The notes: generated from the letters alone by a model not told the origin. A stretch of 64,000 nucleotides of DNA from [Pasteurella] mairii (GCA_900454475.1 UGSS01000002.1:372001-436000); one strand, 5' to 3'; positions 27,739 to 35,091 are shown, numbered from the stretch's first letter. Program-made: numbers and translations.

Positions 27739-27945
27739 ATGAAACACGTTGATCAACTTGACAAAATCGAAGACATCCGCCGCGTGGCAGAGGGGTTAAA
27801 AAGCCTACAACATATGCTGGAAATTATTGACAACACCGCAGATCAAATTAGCTTAGAACAGCTTGCTTGCCTGATTGGAGCATTAGCGTTTAAATTAAAT
27901 TGTGATGTAGATCAGATGTTGGCAATGTTAAACTCGACAGAGTAA
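27739..27945 (+). CDS. Small phage protein of unknown function
   Basis: A 68-residue acidic, helix-rich protein (RVAEGLKSLQHMLEIIDNTA) with no domain I recognise. The AAGGAGG ribosome site 7 nt upstream is among the best in the prophage, so it is probably translated. It follows the antirepressor remnant by 11 bp and is closed by the terminator at 27964. Confidence 0.6.
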   Translation: MKHVDQLDKIEDIRRVAEGLKSLQHMLEIIDNTADQISLEQLACLIGALAFKLNCDVDQMLAMLNSTE

Positions 27946-27963
27946 ATAAAAAATAATATATCT

Positions 27964-27986
27964 ATCCCACATTTGTGGGATTTTTT
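27964..27986 (+). terminator. Terminator in the prophage early region
   Basis: A perfect stem ATCCCACA-TT-TGTGGGAT followed by TTTTT. Between it and the promoter at 28192 no gene is seen. Confidence 0.85.
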
Positions 27987-28191
27987 ATGTATAACGACGG
28001 AAAAATTATTAGGTTTGAAATCACGAATATGAATAAATGATAATGATAAAACATGGTTATGCAAATAAAATTGCATTTTTAGCATCGTGGCGACGTTTTA
28101 AATTTGAGGGCATAAAAACCATTACTTTAATGATTTATCGCCAAATTGAGCGATTTAGGGGGATTTATGATAGGTTGTGGCGATCAATCTC

Positions 28192-28220
28192 TTGATTTTG
28201 ATCATTTTAAACGATAGAAT
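28192..28220 (+). promoter_or_regulatory. Promoter upstream of a structured leader
   Basis: TTGATT (28192-28197) and TAGAAT (28215-28220) with a 17-bp spacer. Transcription would start near 28228 and enter the hairpin-rich region. Confidence 0.5.
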
Positions 28221-28270
28221 AAAATCAATATTTAGTGTGTTGTTTTTGTATTAGCACTAGATAGAGGACA

Positions 28271-28378
28271 CCCCAAGGAATATTTTCCTTGGGGCTTAAG
28301 AACGGTACCGCATACTCCCGACCAAAGTTGTCTGCGGCGCCTTTAACACAAAATCCCTTGTATATAAATACAGGGATT
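28271..28378 (+). ncRNA. Candidate structured RNA or 5' leader in the prophage
   Basis: Three stems follow each other. CCCCAAGGAA-TATT-TTCCTTGGGG (28271-28294) is a perfect 10-bp hairpin. GGTACCGCA (28304-28312) pairs with TGCGGCGCC (28333-28341) at seven of nine positions. AATCCCTTGTAT pairs with ATACAGGGATT (28352-28378) with one bulge. No T tract follows. Downstream lie two further palindromes, GACTTTT-TG-AAAAGTC (28394-28409) and TTTTACGTAAAA (28417-28428). I do not recognise a known RNA family. It may be a phage sRNA, a leader of the 59-codon gene or an antitermination element. Confidence 0.4.
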
Positions 28379-28471
28379 GCGTAAAAATTGCTTGACTTTT
28401 TGAAAAGTCTTAGAAATTTTACGTAAAAAACTGTTTTTTTTCAAGGGATTTTTCATTTAAAAGAGAAATTT

Positions 28472-28651
28472 ATGGAAAAAACACCTAAAATCCAAATGCC
28501 TGATGAAGTTGATGGCTTTATACGTTGTAAAGCTCGTTACACTCGTAACAAGAATAAAGGAAATAGACGTTTACTTTATGCCAAAGACTATGGTCGAGAA
28601 TATTGGGTTTTTCCAAAAAAAATGAGAAAATCTACTAAAACAACCCATTAA
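28472..28651 (+). CDS. 59-residue basic phage protein of unknown function
   Basis: MEKTPKIQMP at the start, then a basic middle (RCKARYTRNKNKGNRR) and an aromatic YGREYWVFPKK segment. The high positive charge suggests nucleic-acid binding. AAGAGAAA lies 7 nt before ATG, and a terminator starts 5 bp after the stop. It sits where Mu has small early or middle genes, just before mor, and is downstream of the structured leader. The function is unknown. Confidence 0.55.
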   Translation: MEKTPKIQMPDEVDGFIRCKARYTRNKNKGNRRLLYAKDYGREYWVFPKKMRKSTKTTH

Positions 28652-28655
28652 CATT

Positions 28656-28684
28656 AAATCCCGCCTAGTGCGGGATTTTTATTG
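28656..28684 (+). terminator. Terminator of the 59-codon gene
   Basis: ATCCCGC-CTAGT-GCGGGAT followed by TTTTATT. Confidence 0.85.
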
Positions 28685-28756
28685 CCACCAATTATCCCGA
28701 CTTTTAAAAAATCCGTGTTTTAATAGGTGAATGTTTATTTTACGTGGGGATAAGCG

Positions 28757-29188
28757 ATGCAATTTAGTCAAAATTTACAAGATGTTGCCGAATTATTGCC
28801 GCCGGTGGTGCTTGAGATGGTCAATCAAGTGGGCTTTGCTGATACCGAAAAAATTGTACAAACCTTTGGCGGGGTGAGCTTTTGCTTTACTGACGGGGCG
28901 GTATATTTTCCCAAACTGGTGGCGCTTATTGGACGCGAAAGCGCGGTTAAATTGCGCCGCTATTTTCAATCGGAAGTGCTGTATATCCCTCGTTGTCAAG
29001 TGGCATTGCGGATGTTGCGTAATCAGCAATTTCAAGCGGACTTTTATTATTTAACCGAAGAAATGCACAAAAGCGCGAGACTTGCAATGTTAGAGCTTTG
29101 CCCCAAATATCAAATCTCCGACCGTTATGGCTGGAAGATTGTTCATTTTACTTACCCGTTGCCTGCGGCACAAGCCTGTTTATTTTAG
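28757..29188 (+). CDS. mor: Mor-family transcription activator
   Basis: A 143-residue member of the Mor/C family, which switches on middle genes in Mu-like phages. The features are DVAELLPPVV, TFGGVSFCFTDG, LVALIGRESAVKL, EVLYIPRC and the C-terminal helix-turn-helix PKYQISDRYGWKI. The order and length agree with Mu Mor (129 residues). It lies directly before the endolysin, as in H. influenzae Mu-like phages, so it probably drives the genes downstream. It appears complete. Confidence 0.82.
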   Translation: MQFSQNLQDVAELLPPVVLEMVNQVGFADTEKIVQTFGGVSFCFTDGAVYFPKLVALIGRESAVKLRRYFQSEVLYIPRCQVALRMLRNQQFQADFYYLTEEMHKSARLAMLELCPKYQISDRYGWKIVHFTYPLPAAQACLF

Positions 29189-29237
29189 CCTGCTGAACCG
29201 GCTCAACTCCTTTATCCACTCGCTTTTTGACAAAATA

Positions 29238-29270
29238 AACCTCAATAATTCACTTTATTGAGGTTTTTTT
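29238..29270 (+). terminator. Terminator overlapping the endolysin ribosome site
   Basis: AACCTCAATAA (29238-29248) and TTATTGAGGTT (29255-29265) form a perfect 11-bp stem followed by seven T, and the endolysin ATG begins at 29271. The descending arm contains GAGG, the only ribosome-binding sequence for that ATG. Confidence 0.8.
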
Positions 29271-29774
29271 ATGACAGATTTTTCTCAACTTTTTGACCGC
29301 GTTATCGGACATGAAGGCGGTTATGTCGACGACCCGAAAGACCCTGGCGGCGAGACGAACTGGGGCATTACCAAGCGCACCGCGTTGGAAAATGGTTATA
29401 TGGGGGCTATGCGCGACCTGTCTCGTGAAGAAGCAAAATTAATTTACTACCATGCCTTTTGGTTGCGCTACCAATGCGAAAGCATGCCGCCAGCCTTGGC
29501 GTTTCAATTTTTTGATGGCTGTATTAATCATGGCTTTGGCAACGCCTGTCGTATGTTACAGCGAGCAGTCGGGGTGCTAGAGGATGGCATTATCGGCAAC
29601 CGCACCTTAAATGCCATTGAGGAGATGGACATCAACGATATTTTACTAAAATTCAATGCACAACGTTTGCGTTTTTATACGAAGTTAAAGAATTTTAATA
29701 CCTACGGGCGCGGTTGGGTAAACCGCATTGCAGACAATCTCGCCTATGGCGCACAAGATAATGATGAAGGGTAA
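29271..29774 (+). CDS. Phage endolysin, glycosyl hydrolase 108 family
   Basis: A 167-residue peptidoglycan hydrolase. The N-terminal GH108 motif GHEGGYVDDPKDPGGETNWG (about 13-32) includes the catalytic Glu15, and a C-terminal peptidoglycan-binding type 3 region (LQRAVGVLEDGIIGNRTLNA) follows. It has no signal peptide, so export would need a holin. It is the first gene of the prophage lysis cassette and appears intact. Its ribosome site is inside the upstream terminator stem. Confidence 0.85.
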   Translation: MTDFSQLFDRVIGHEGGYVDDPKDPGGETNWGITKRTALENGYMGAMRDLSREEAKLIYYHAFWLRYQCESMPPALAFQFFDGCINHGFGNACRMLQRAVGVLEDGIIGNRTLNAIEEMDINDILLKFNAQRLRFYTKLKNFNTYGRGWVNRIADNLAYGAQDNDEG

Positions 29775-29776
29775 CT

Positions 29777-29947
29777 ATGTTGTTTTTAACATCGCTTTTC
29801 CAGCGCATTAAACGCTATTTTAAAAAATCGTCAATGGATAAAAAACGTCCAGCACGCTTTAGCAAAAAGGCGTGGTTTTATCATCAAAATGAAAAGCCTA
29901 CCCTTGCCACACAACTGTATTGCTTGCTTGGAGGGATGGATGTTTAA
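29777..29947 (+). CDS. 56-residue basic phage protein in the lysis cassette
   Basis: MLFLTSLFQRIKRYFKK, then a second basic stretch (KKRPARFSKKAW) and a hydrophobic end (LATQLYCLLGGMDV). It starts 2 bp behind the endolysin and overlaps the next gene by 8 bp, which suggests coupled translation. It has no clear domain. An amphipathic N-terminus could associate with the membrane, so it is a possible holin accessory, but this is only inferred from position. Confidence 0.5.
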   Translation: MLFLTSLFQRIKRYFKKSSMDKKRPARFSKKAWFYHQNEKPTLATQLYCLLGGMDV

Positions 29948-30164
29948 GTTCTTTTTAGCGTTATTGACCAACGCCGACGGGCGCGCCAGTACCACGGGAT
30001 TTATTCAGTTTATCAGCTGGCTGGTACTGTCGGGGCTTTTAATTCATGCCTATATCAGCGATAAAGCCTTTATTTCCGATTGGTGGTTTGCCTATGCGGG
30101 GATTTGCGTGCTAGGTAGTCCCGCGACAAAAGGCGTGGTCAGCGTCTTTAAGGAGAAAAAATAA
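29940..30164 (+). CDS. Small phage membrane protein (DUF2644-like)
   Basis: A 74-residue protein with FLALLTNADGRASTTGFIQF at its N-terminus, followed by two hydrophobic segments. From memory this matches DUF2644, found in Pasteurellaceae Mu-like phages next to the endolysin. Two membrane segments and cassette position make it the best holin candidate. GGAGGG lies 4 nt before ATG 29940; the frame is open further upstream, but that start has no ribosome site. It overlaps the next ATG by one base. Confidence 0.65.
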   Translation: MFKFFLALLTNADGRASTTGFIQFISWLVLSGLLIHAYISDKAFISDWWFAYAGICVLGSPATKGVVSVFKEKK

Positions 30165-30415
30165 TGAACCCAGTTTATTTAATGTTGTTGATTTTAATAT
30201 TCACTACCGGATTTTATTTTTTTCTCGCACATTACTACCGCAAAAAGCAGGCGAAAACCCAAGAAAAAGTGACCGCACTTAAGCAGCGACAAGCGGTATT
30301 GGAAACACAAAAAAACAATGTAAAGGAGCGTCAGCGACATGAAAAAGACGTTAGTTTTCGCCCTCGTGATGAGCTTATTGACCGCTTGTCAAACGCCGGC
30401 GATCTCCGTGATTAA
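30164..30415 (+). CDS. DUF2681-like inner-membrane protein, candidate i-spanin
   Basis: An 83-residue protein with one N-terminal membrane segment (residues 5-22) and a long charged, probably coiled-coil tail ending LIDRLSNAGDLRD. From memory this corresponds to DUF2681 of Pasteurellaceae phages. The topology is that of Rz-type inner-membrane spanins. The 3' part overlaps by 77 bp, in another frame, a small lipoprotein gene, the gene arrangement typical of Rz/Rz1. Confidence 0.65.
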   Translation: MNPVYLMLLILIFTTGFYFFLAHYYRKKQAKTQEKVTALKQRQAVLETQKNNVKERQRHEKDVSFRPRDELIDRLSNAGDLRD

Positions 30416-30557
30416 CAGCGCTTGTGATGGGTTTGCACTGATTAAAGCAAGTCGGCAAGACAGTACGGAAACCCTAAGACAGATTCTAGTACATAACCAA
30501 ACCTATCGCGCTATCTGTATGGAGGACATGGAGGAGAAGCATGGAATTACAGATTAA
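30339..30557 (+). CDS. Small lipoprotein, candidate o-spanin (Rz1-like)
   Basis: A 72-residue protein with a lipoprotein signal (KKTLVFALVMSLLTAC, lipidated Cys17) and a short periplasmic tail containing two more cysteines. It starts within the DUF2681-like gene in a different frame, with an AAAGGAG ribosome site about 9 nt before ATG. Two-component spanins pair an inner-membrane coiled-coil protein with an outer-membrane lipoprotein to fuse the membranes during lysis, and this pair fits. It lacks the proline-rich tail of lambda Rz1. Confidence 0.62.
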   Translation: MKKTLVFALVMSLLTACQTPAISVINSACDGFALIKASRQDSTETLRQILVHNQTYRAICMEDMEEKHGITD

Positions 30558-30795
30558 TGGCATGATGATTTTTAATTTTGTCGTCTCCATCGCGGTGTTC
30601 TTTATCGGGATTTGGTTTAAGCGGCTAGACGCGGATTTTGCCAAATTAAGTGAAGAAATTAAACAAATTAAAGATCATTACCAAACCAAAGAAATGGCGC
30701 AACACATTAATCATGGAGTGAGCGCGCAACTGGATCGAATTTTTGACAAATTGGACAGTATCGAAGGGAAATTGGATAAAAAGGCGGATAAATGA
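30541..30795 (+). CDS. DUF2730-like phage membrane/coiled-coil protein
   Basis: An 84-residue protein with one N-terminal membrane segment (about residues 9-25) and a coiled-coil tail (KLSEEIKQIKDHYQ, LDRIFDKLDSIEGKLDKK). Its place before a DUF1804-type gene corresponds to Mu gp25. The exact role in the phage is unknown. It overlaps the gene before it by 17 bp and the one after by 4 bp (ATGA). Confidence 0.6.
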   Translation: MELQINGMMIFNFVVSIAVFFIGIWFKRLDADFAKLSEEIKQIKDHYQTKEMAQHINHGVSAQLDRIFDKLDSIEGKLDKKADK

Positions 30796-31040
30796 GACAA
30801 CGGAATAAATCAAACGCAGAAAAATTGGATGCCATTTTATATAAATTGGATGGAATTGAAAATAAAGTGGATGCACAAAATGAGGAGCTTGCACAACTTC
30901 GTCAAGAAATGCGTCGCTTAGAACAACAGGTCAATGAAATGAGTAAGAAAAACCGCGCACAATCCTTGGTGGCGGGCGGTGTAGGTGGCGGCTTAGTGTA
31001 TGTGGGCATTGAGCTGATTAAATGGAAACTTGGGGGCTAA
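30792..31040 (+). CDS. Small coiled-coil phage protein with C-terminal membrane segment
   Basis: An 82-residue protein: a basic start, heptad-like repeats (KLDAILYKLDGIENKV, LRQEMRRLEQQVNEM) and a glycine-rich hydrophobic C-terminus (SLVAGGVGGGLVYVGIELI). It follows the DUF2730-like gene by an ATGA overlap. The shared KLDxIxxKLDxIExK pattern suggests the two arose by duplication or interact. The function is unknown. Confidence 0.55.
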   Translation: MRQRNKSNAEKLDAILYKLDGIENKVDAQNEELAQLRQEMRRLEQQVNEMSKKNRAQSLVAGGVGGGLVYVGIELIKWKLGG

Positions 31041-31042
31041 CC

Positions 31043-32950
31043 ATGGCGCATGATGAAAAAACCAAAGCGCACGTGCGTCGTTATTATGTTTTTGACCGCC
31101 TTACCCTAGAACAAGCGGCAAAAAAAGCCGGTGTTGCCTTTGGAACCGCGCGACGTTGGAAATTGCAAGCACAAGATAAAGGTGATAATTGGGATAACGT
31201 CCGTGATGCACAGATTATGGCAGGTGGCGAGCTAGAAGATATTTCTCGCAGTCTTTTGACCGGGTTTATTTTGCAATATCGCGCAACCATGAACGAGGTG
31301 CAACAAAATTCAGAACTTAATTCAAAAGAAAAGGTGGCGTTATTGGCGACGCTTTCAGACAGTTTTACCAAAATGACAGCTGCCAGTAAGGCACAGCAAA
31401 GCGCGAATAATGCGAAAACCGCGGCAGATAAAGCGCAGCAGACGGCGGAGGTGAAAGCGCCGGTGGCAAACCCGATATTTACCATTAATAAAACCTACGC
31501 GGATATGGATACGATACCCAGTGGAACCTTGTTTTGTCGGATTAATGAACGTACAGCCAATCAGCCCCAGCCGAATGGCAACCCCTCGAATTTTGATGCG
31601 CAAGCGTGGCAATTCGATAGTGGCGACCAAAATACGCAATTTATTATCTACAGCGATAATGACATTAGGGTGCGTTATAACGACGACGGGCAGCGTTGGA
31701 CGAGTTGGAACACGATGTTAACCAGTAAAAACTTATCTGACGCAGTGACCAATCCCGCGCGCGATATTCCCGCCAGTGTCGGCGGGGTGAAAATTGCCTA
31801 TGACCGCGCGGTGGAAGCGGAGAAGAAGGGCTTGCCGACCGGTGCGGTATTGGGGTTTGCCAAAGGCGTGACCCCGACAGGATTTTTAAAATGTGATGGT
31901 ACGATTTTTAATCGACAAACCTATCCGGATTTATACCGCGCTTTAGGCAATAAAAATACACTGCCGAATTTACAGCGTTCGGATGTGGGCATGCTTGCGT
32001 ATTTTCCGCACGACAATATTCCTGTGGGGTGGTTGCCTTGCGACGGAAAAAGCGTGACACAGGCGCAATATCCGGAACTCTATCGTTATTTAGGCAATAA
32101 ATATGGCACCAACGGAAAACTGCCGGATGCAGGAGATCGTTTTATTCGTAATGCGGGTCAAGGCTTGCGGGTAGGTCAAACGCAGGAGGATGCTATTAAA
32201 ACCCACGAAATTCAAGTGCCAGATAGTAATAGGTTAGGAATAAACGCGGGAGTGTTTCATTATGCTGAACGCGGTGGCGAGCATAATAGTGGACATAATA
32301 TCTTGACTTATCAAGGTGAAAAAGAGACCCGCCCAAAAGCCATTGCATTTAAGTTGTGCATTAAAGCGAAAAACACCTTTGATGATGTTGTTTTTTGGAT
32401 AAAAGCCTTTGGCGAGGTGCAAAATGCAGGCGTGTTGGATGCGGGACGTCTAGCGCAGGATTTACAGGACAAAGCCGACCGTCGACATACGCACACTACA
32501 GGGGATATCACCAACTTTTCTCACGAAGTGAATAACGCTATTCACCACGCCTTCACCTATCAAAAAGTGGGGAATTTCGAAATCCGCAAATATCCAGATG
32601 GAACCATGATACAAACCGGGTTACATCGACGTGGCGGCACAGAATTCAACAGGTTCCCCAATGACTATGTTGATTTTGTGACCTTAATCTATCCCGTTGC
32701 TTTTGTTGATATGCCGGTGGTCACGGTGATGCCGCAATTGTCACATCCCTATTTTGATACTGACAAAAACTATCTTGCCACAAATGATAAAAGTAAACAC
32801 TTAGGAAGTGGCGTGGAAGAAGCCAATGATGGACTTATCGGGCTGACCATTGATAACAATAATAAACAATGTCAATTTAATTATCAGAATAATAAAGTGT
32901 TTATATCTGAAATGACATTTCACATTACAGCCATTGGAAGATGGAAATAG
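31043..32950 (+). CDS. In-frame fusion of a DUF1804 (Mu gp27-like) N-terminus to a tail fibre
   Basis: A 635-residue chimera. Residues 1 to about 115 (HVRRYYVFDRLTLEQAAKKA, ATLSDSFTKM) match the DUF1804 family, in Mu encoded just before the large terminase. Residues about 120 to 635 are a tail fibre: an alanine/glutamine-rich coil, an ADMDTIPSGTLF region, two phage collar domains (near 265-300 and 315-350, both with the pattern CDG-x5-9-YP(D/E)LY) and a C-terminal receptor-binding part. All head and tail genes normally between them are missing. The junction lies near 31388-31403. ATG 31043 is preferred; an ATG at 31022 is also in frame. Confidence 0.78.
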   Translation: MAHDEKTKAHVRRYYVFDRLTLEQAAKKAGVAFGTARRWKLQAQDKGDNWDNVRDAQIMAGGELEDISRSLLTGFILQYRATMNEVQQNSELNSKEKVALLATLSDSFTKMTAASKAQQSANNAKTAADKAQQTAEVKAPVANPIFTINKTYADMDTIPSGTLFCRINERTANQPQPNGNPSNFDAQAWQFDSGDQNTQFIIYSDNDIRVRYNDDGQRWTSWNTMLTSKNLSDAVTNPARDIPASVGGVKIAYDRAVEAEKKGLPTGAVLGFAKGVTPTGFLKCDGTIFNRQTYPDLYRALGNKNTLPNLQRSDVGMLAYFPHDNIPVGWLPCDGKSVTQAQYPELYRYLGNKYGTNGKLPDAGDRFIRNAGQGLRVGQTQEDAIKTHEIQVPDSNRLGINAGVFHYAERGGEHNSGHNILTYQGEKETRPKAIAFKLCIKAKNTFDDVVFWIKAFGEVQNAGVLDAGRLAQDLQDKADRRHTHTTGDITNFSHEVNNAIHHAFTYQKVGNFEIRKYPDGTMIQTGLHRRGGTEFNRFPNDYVDFVTLIYPVAFVDMPVVTVMPQLSHPYFDTDKNYLATNDKSKHLGSGVEEANDGLIGLTIDNNNKQCQFNYQNNKVFISEMTFHITAIGRWK

Positions 32951-32960
32951 GAGCCAAATA

Positions 32961-33566
32961 ATGCAAATTTTTTACAAAGCGGGATTTTTTAGCGACGACA
33001 ACCCGCAGGCGGTGCCGAATGGCGCGATTTTACTGTCGCAAGAGTATTATCTTGAATTAATTGCCGGACAAAGCGAAGGCAAAATGATTGTTTCTGACGA
33101 AAGCGGAAGCCCGATATTAATTGCCCCGCCGCCAACGCCTTTTCATCAATTAGTCGCGGGGAAATGGGTGATTTCTGATGAAAATCAGACCGCACTTTTA
33201 ACGCAAAATAAAGACAAGTTAATTAAAAAACTGGCGGAGAAAATCGACAGTTTCAAAGCGCAGTTGCTTGTGGGTTACCCGCAGGCAGAAATTGACAGCT
33301 TTTTCCGCCAAGAAGCCGAAGTGCTCGCGTATCAAGCTGACCACAAAGCGCCAACGCCAATGTTGACACAAATCGCCGAAAATCGCGGCGTTGCATTGGA
33401 AGAATTGGCGGTTAAGGTGCTGGAAAAATCCGCGCAATTTGCCGTCGCAATGGGCGCGCTGATTGGCGTTCGCCAAGGCTTTGAAGACAGAATTTTGGCG
33501 GCACAAAACCAAGAACAACTTGAGCAAATTGAAAACGAGGTGAACGCATGGCAACGGTCTATCTAG
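32961..33566 (+). CDS. Tail fibre assembly-like protein
   Basis: A 201-residue protein beginning MQIFYKAGFFSDDNPQAVPN, with HQLVAGKWVISDE and later a helical region (LIKKLAEKIDSFKAQLLVGY). This is the pattern of Pasteurellaceae phage proteins that follow the tail fibre and help it fold (Tfa/DUF4376-like). The ribosome site GGAG is 7 nt before ATG 32961. It overlaps the next gene by 19 bp. It appears full length. Confidence 0.7.
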   Translation: MQIFYKAGFFSDDNPQAVPNGAILLSQEYYLELIAGQSEGKMIVSDESGSPILIAPPPTPFHQLVAGKWVISDENQTALLTQNKDKLIKKLAEKIDSFKAQLLVGYPQAEIDSFFRQEAEVLAYQADHKAPTPMLTQIAENRGVALEELAVKVLEKSAQFAVAMGALIGVRQGFEDRILAAQNQEQLEQIENEVNAWQRSI

Positions 33567-34036
33567 CGCTATATAAAGGCACCGGCGGTAGCCTTTATGA
33601 CCGCTTTTCAGATTGGTTAATCCGCAAAATCACCCGCGGGCAATACTCCCATTGCGAAATTGTCCTTGAAGAAACCGAATTTACCGGCGCCAGCCACTAC
33701 GACAGCGAAACCACTTACACCGCCTATTCCTCCAGCCCACGCGATGGCGGGGTACGCTGTAAGCGGATTAATATCCATAATGGCAACTGGGATTTTATCC
33801 CACTGCCAAACGTAAGCGAAAGCCAAGTGCGGTCATATTTTGAACGAACAAAAGGGCGTAAATATGACTGGCTGGGTGTGCTTGGCTTAGTTTTAGGGGT
33901 AAAGCAAAAACGCAGCAAATATTTTTGTTCAGAATGGTGCTTCAATGCGATTTTCTACAGTGAAAATGGTTGGCGGTTTAGCCCAAATGATTTAGCAACG
34001 ATAGTCAAGGAGAATTGTTTTGCAAAACGTATTTAA
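33548..34036 (+). CDS. NlpC/P60- or YiiX-like cysteine hydrolase of the prophage
   Basis: A 162-residue protein with YSHCEIVLE in the first third (a His-Cys pair), a tryptophan-rich middle, and KYFCSEWCFNAI near the C-terminus. This arrangement of a His near the start and a Cys in FCSE is typical of permuted papain-fold hydrolases (YiiX/NlpC type), which cleave peptides or amides. The target in the phage is unknown. It overlaps both neighbours (19 bp and 17 bp), so it belongs to the tail-fibre transcript. Confidence 0.55.
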   Translation: MATVYLALYKGTGGSLYDRFSDWLIRKITRGQYSHCEIVLEETEFTGASHYDSETTYTAYSSSPRDGGVRCKRINIHNGNWDFIPLPNVSESQVRSYFERTKGRKYDWLGVLGLVLGVKQKRSKYFCSEWCFNAIFYSENGWRFSPNDLATIVKENCFAKRI

Positions 34037-34859
34037 AGTGGCACCGTTGCTTTTTGTTGGGCAAAAGCGCATGTTTTTAACACATTTTACCCAAGTGTTA
34101 TCAGACAATATTCCCAATGATGGCGAGGGCTGGACGATTGTCGATGCGTTCGGCGGCTCCGGTTTGCTTTCACATACTGCTAAACGCTTAAAACCGAAAG
34201 CGCGGGTGATTTACAACGATTATGACGGATATAGCGAAAGATTGGCGCATATTGAGGATATTAATCGGTTGCGGAGATTGTTAATTGCAGAAGTGGGAGA
34301 AATACCACGTGACACACGCATTCCCCATGAGATAAAACAGAAAATTATTCATATTATTCGTTGTTTTGATGGATATATGGATTTGCAGACGTTGCAATCT
34401 TGGTTGTTATTTAGTGGCAATCAGGCAAAATCTGTTGAGGATTTATTAACACGTTCCTTTTTCAATTGCATTCGACAATCGGATTATCCCAGTGCGGACG
34501 GTTATCTTGATGGCGTGGACGTGGTATGCCTAGAATTTGATGCATTAATGCAACAATTTGAGGATAATAAAAAAGCGATTTTTGTGCTTGATCCACCTTA
34601 TTTATGCACGCAGCAAGCGAGTTACAACCAAGAAAACTACTTTGATTTAATTGATTTTCTCCGGCTCATTAAACTAACCCGCCCGCCATTCGTGTTTTTC
34701 AGCTCAACGAAATCGGAATTTGTACGGTTTGTTGATACCATGATTGAGGATAAATGGAACAACTGGCGAGCATTTGAGGATTATAAACGTATTATCGTCA
34801 ATGCTTCAGCGAACTGCTCGGGTAAATATGAGGATAATTTAGTGTGGAAGTTTGCTTAA
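34020..34859 (+). CDS. DNA adenine methylase, D12 class
   Basis: A 279-residue N6-adenine methyltransferase. DAFGGSGLLSH (42-52) is the AdoMet-binding motif and DPPY (191-194) the catalytic motif, in the alpha order typical of Dam-like enzymes. Its place at the far right end corresponds to the DNA-modification gene (mom) of Mu, so it probably protected phage DNA from restriction. The start is a TTG with a good AAGGAG site 7 nt upstream. The reading frame is complete, so it may still modify the chromosome. The target sequence cannot be told. Confidence 0.8.
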   Translation: MQNVFKVAPLLFVGQKRMFLTHFTQVLSDNIPNDGEGWTIVDAFGGSGLLSHTAKRLKPKARVIYNDYDGYSERLAHIEDINRLRRLLIAEVGEIPRDTRIPHEIKQKIIHIIRCFDGYMDLQTLQSWLLFSGNQAKSVEDLLTRSFFNCIRQSDYPSADGYLDGVDVVCLEFDALMQQFEDNKKAIFVLDPPYLCTQQASYNQENYFDLIDFLRLIKLTRPPFVFFSSTKSEFVRFVDTMIEDKWNNWRAFEDYKRIIVNASANCSGKYEDNLVWKFA

Positions 34860-34904
34860 ACCACCTTTAAATTTAATTTAAAACAAGTTCAAATTAGCCA
34901 AATA

Positions 34905-34970
34905 AAAACCGCTTAAAGTGAGAAAAATAACAGAATTGCGTTTTTTCATTTTAAGCAGTTGTGTTTCTCA
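34905..34970 (+). terminator. Long imperfect hairpin after the methylase
   Basis: AACCGCTTAAAGTGAGAAAAA pairs with TTTTTTCATTTTAAGCAGTT at most positions. The ascending arm runs into AATAACAG and the loop is long. It is a possible terminator or processing site for the prophage right-end transcript. Confidence 0.4.
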
Positions 34971-35043
34971 ACGTTCACAGTTGGCAACAATGGGCGACTA
35001 CTAAAATAATCGAAATATTTTGCATAATTTAGACTTTAAAACC

Positions 35044-35091
35044 TATGCAAAAGATTTTGTTTTTTTATGCAAAAGATTTTGCGCGCTTACA
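35044..35091 (-). other. Right end of the Mu-like prophage with two 22-bp-spaced sites
   Basis: TATGCAAAAGATTTTG occurs at 35044-35059 and 35066-35081, spaced 22 bp, the spacing of R1 and R2 in Mu. The end itself reads GCGCGCTTACA to 35091. Read inward it is TGTAAGCGCGC, similar in character to the Mu right end. Confidence 0.65.

Larger units (their letters stand above)
25205..35091 (+). mobile_element. Deleted Mu-like prophage with both ends kept
   Basis: A transposable-phage remnant of about 9.9 kb where intact relatives have 35 kb or more. The left end reads TGTGGGGGAG and the right end, read inward on the other strand, TGTAAGCGCGC. Both carry TTTTGCATA at exactly positions 18-26 from the end, resembling MuA-binding sites. 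Inside, in Mu order, are a repressor, ner, the first 100 codons of MuA, mor, endolysin and small lysis genes, DUF2730 and DUF1804 genes, tail fibre, tail fibre assembly and a methylase. Missing are the MuA core, MuB, terminase, portal, capsid, tail tube and baseplate, so it cannot transpose or make particles alone. Confidence 0.85.

Noticed and set aside
28271-28378. 6S RNA or tmRNA
   Set aside because: The stems and sequence do not resemble either RNA, and the location is inside a prophage.
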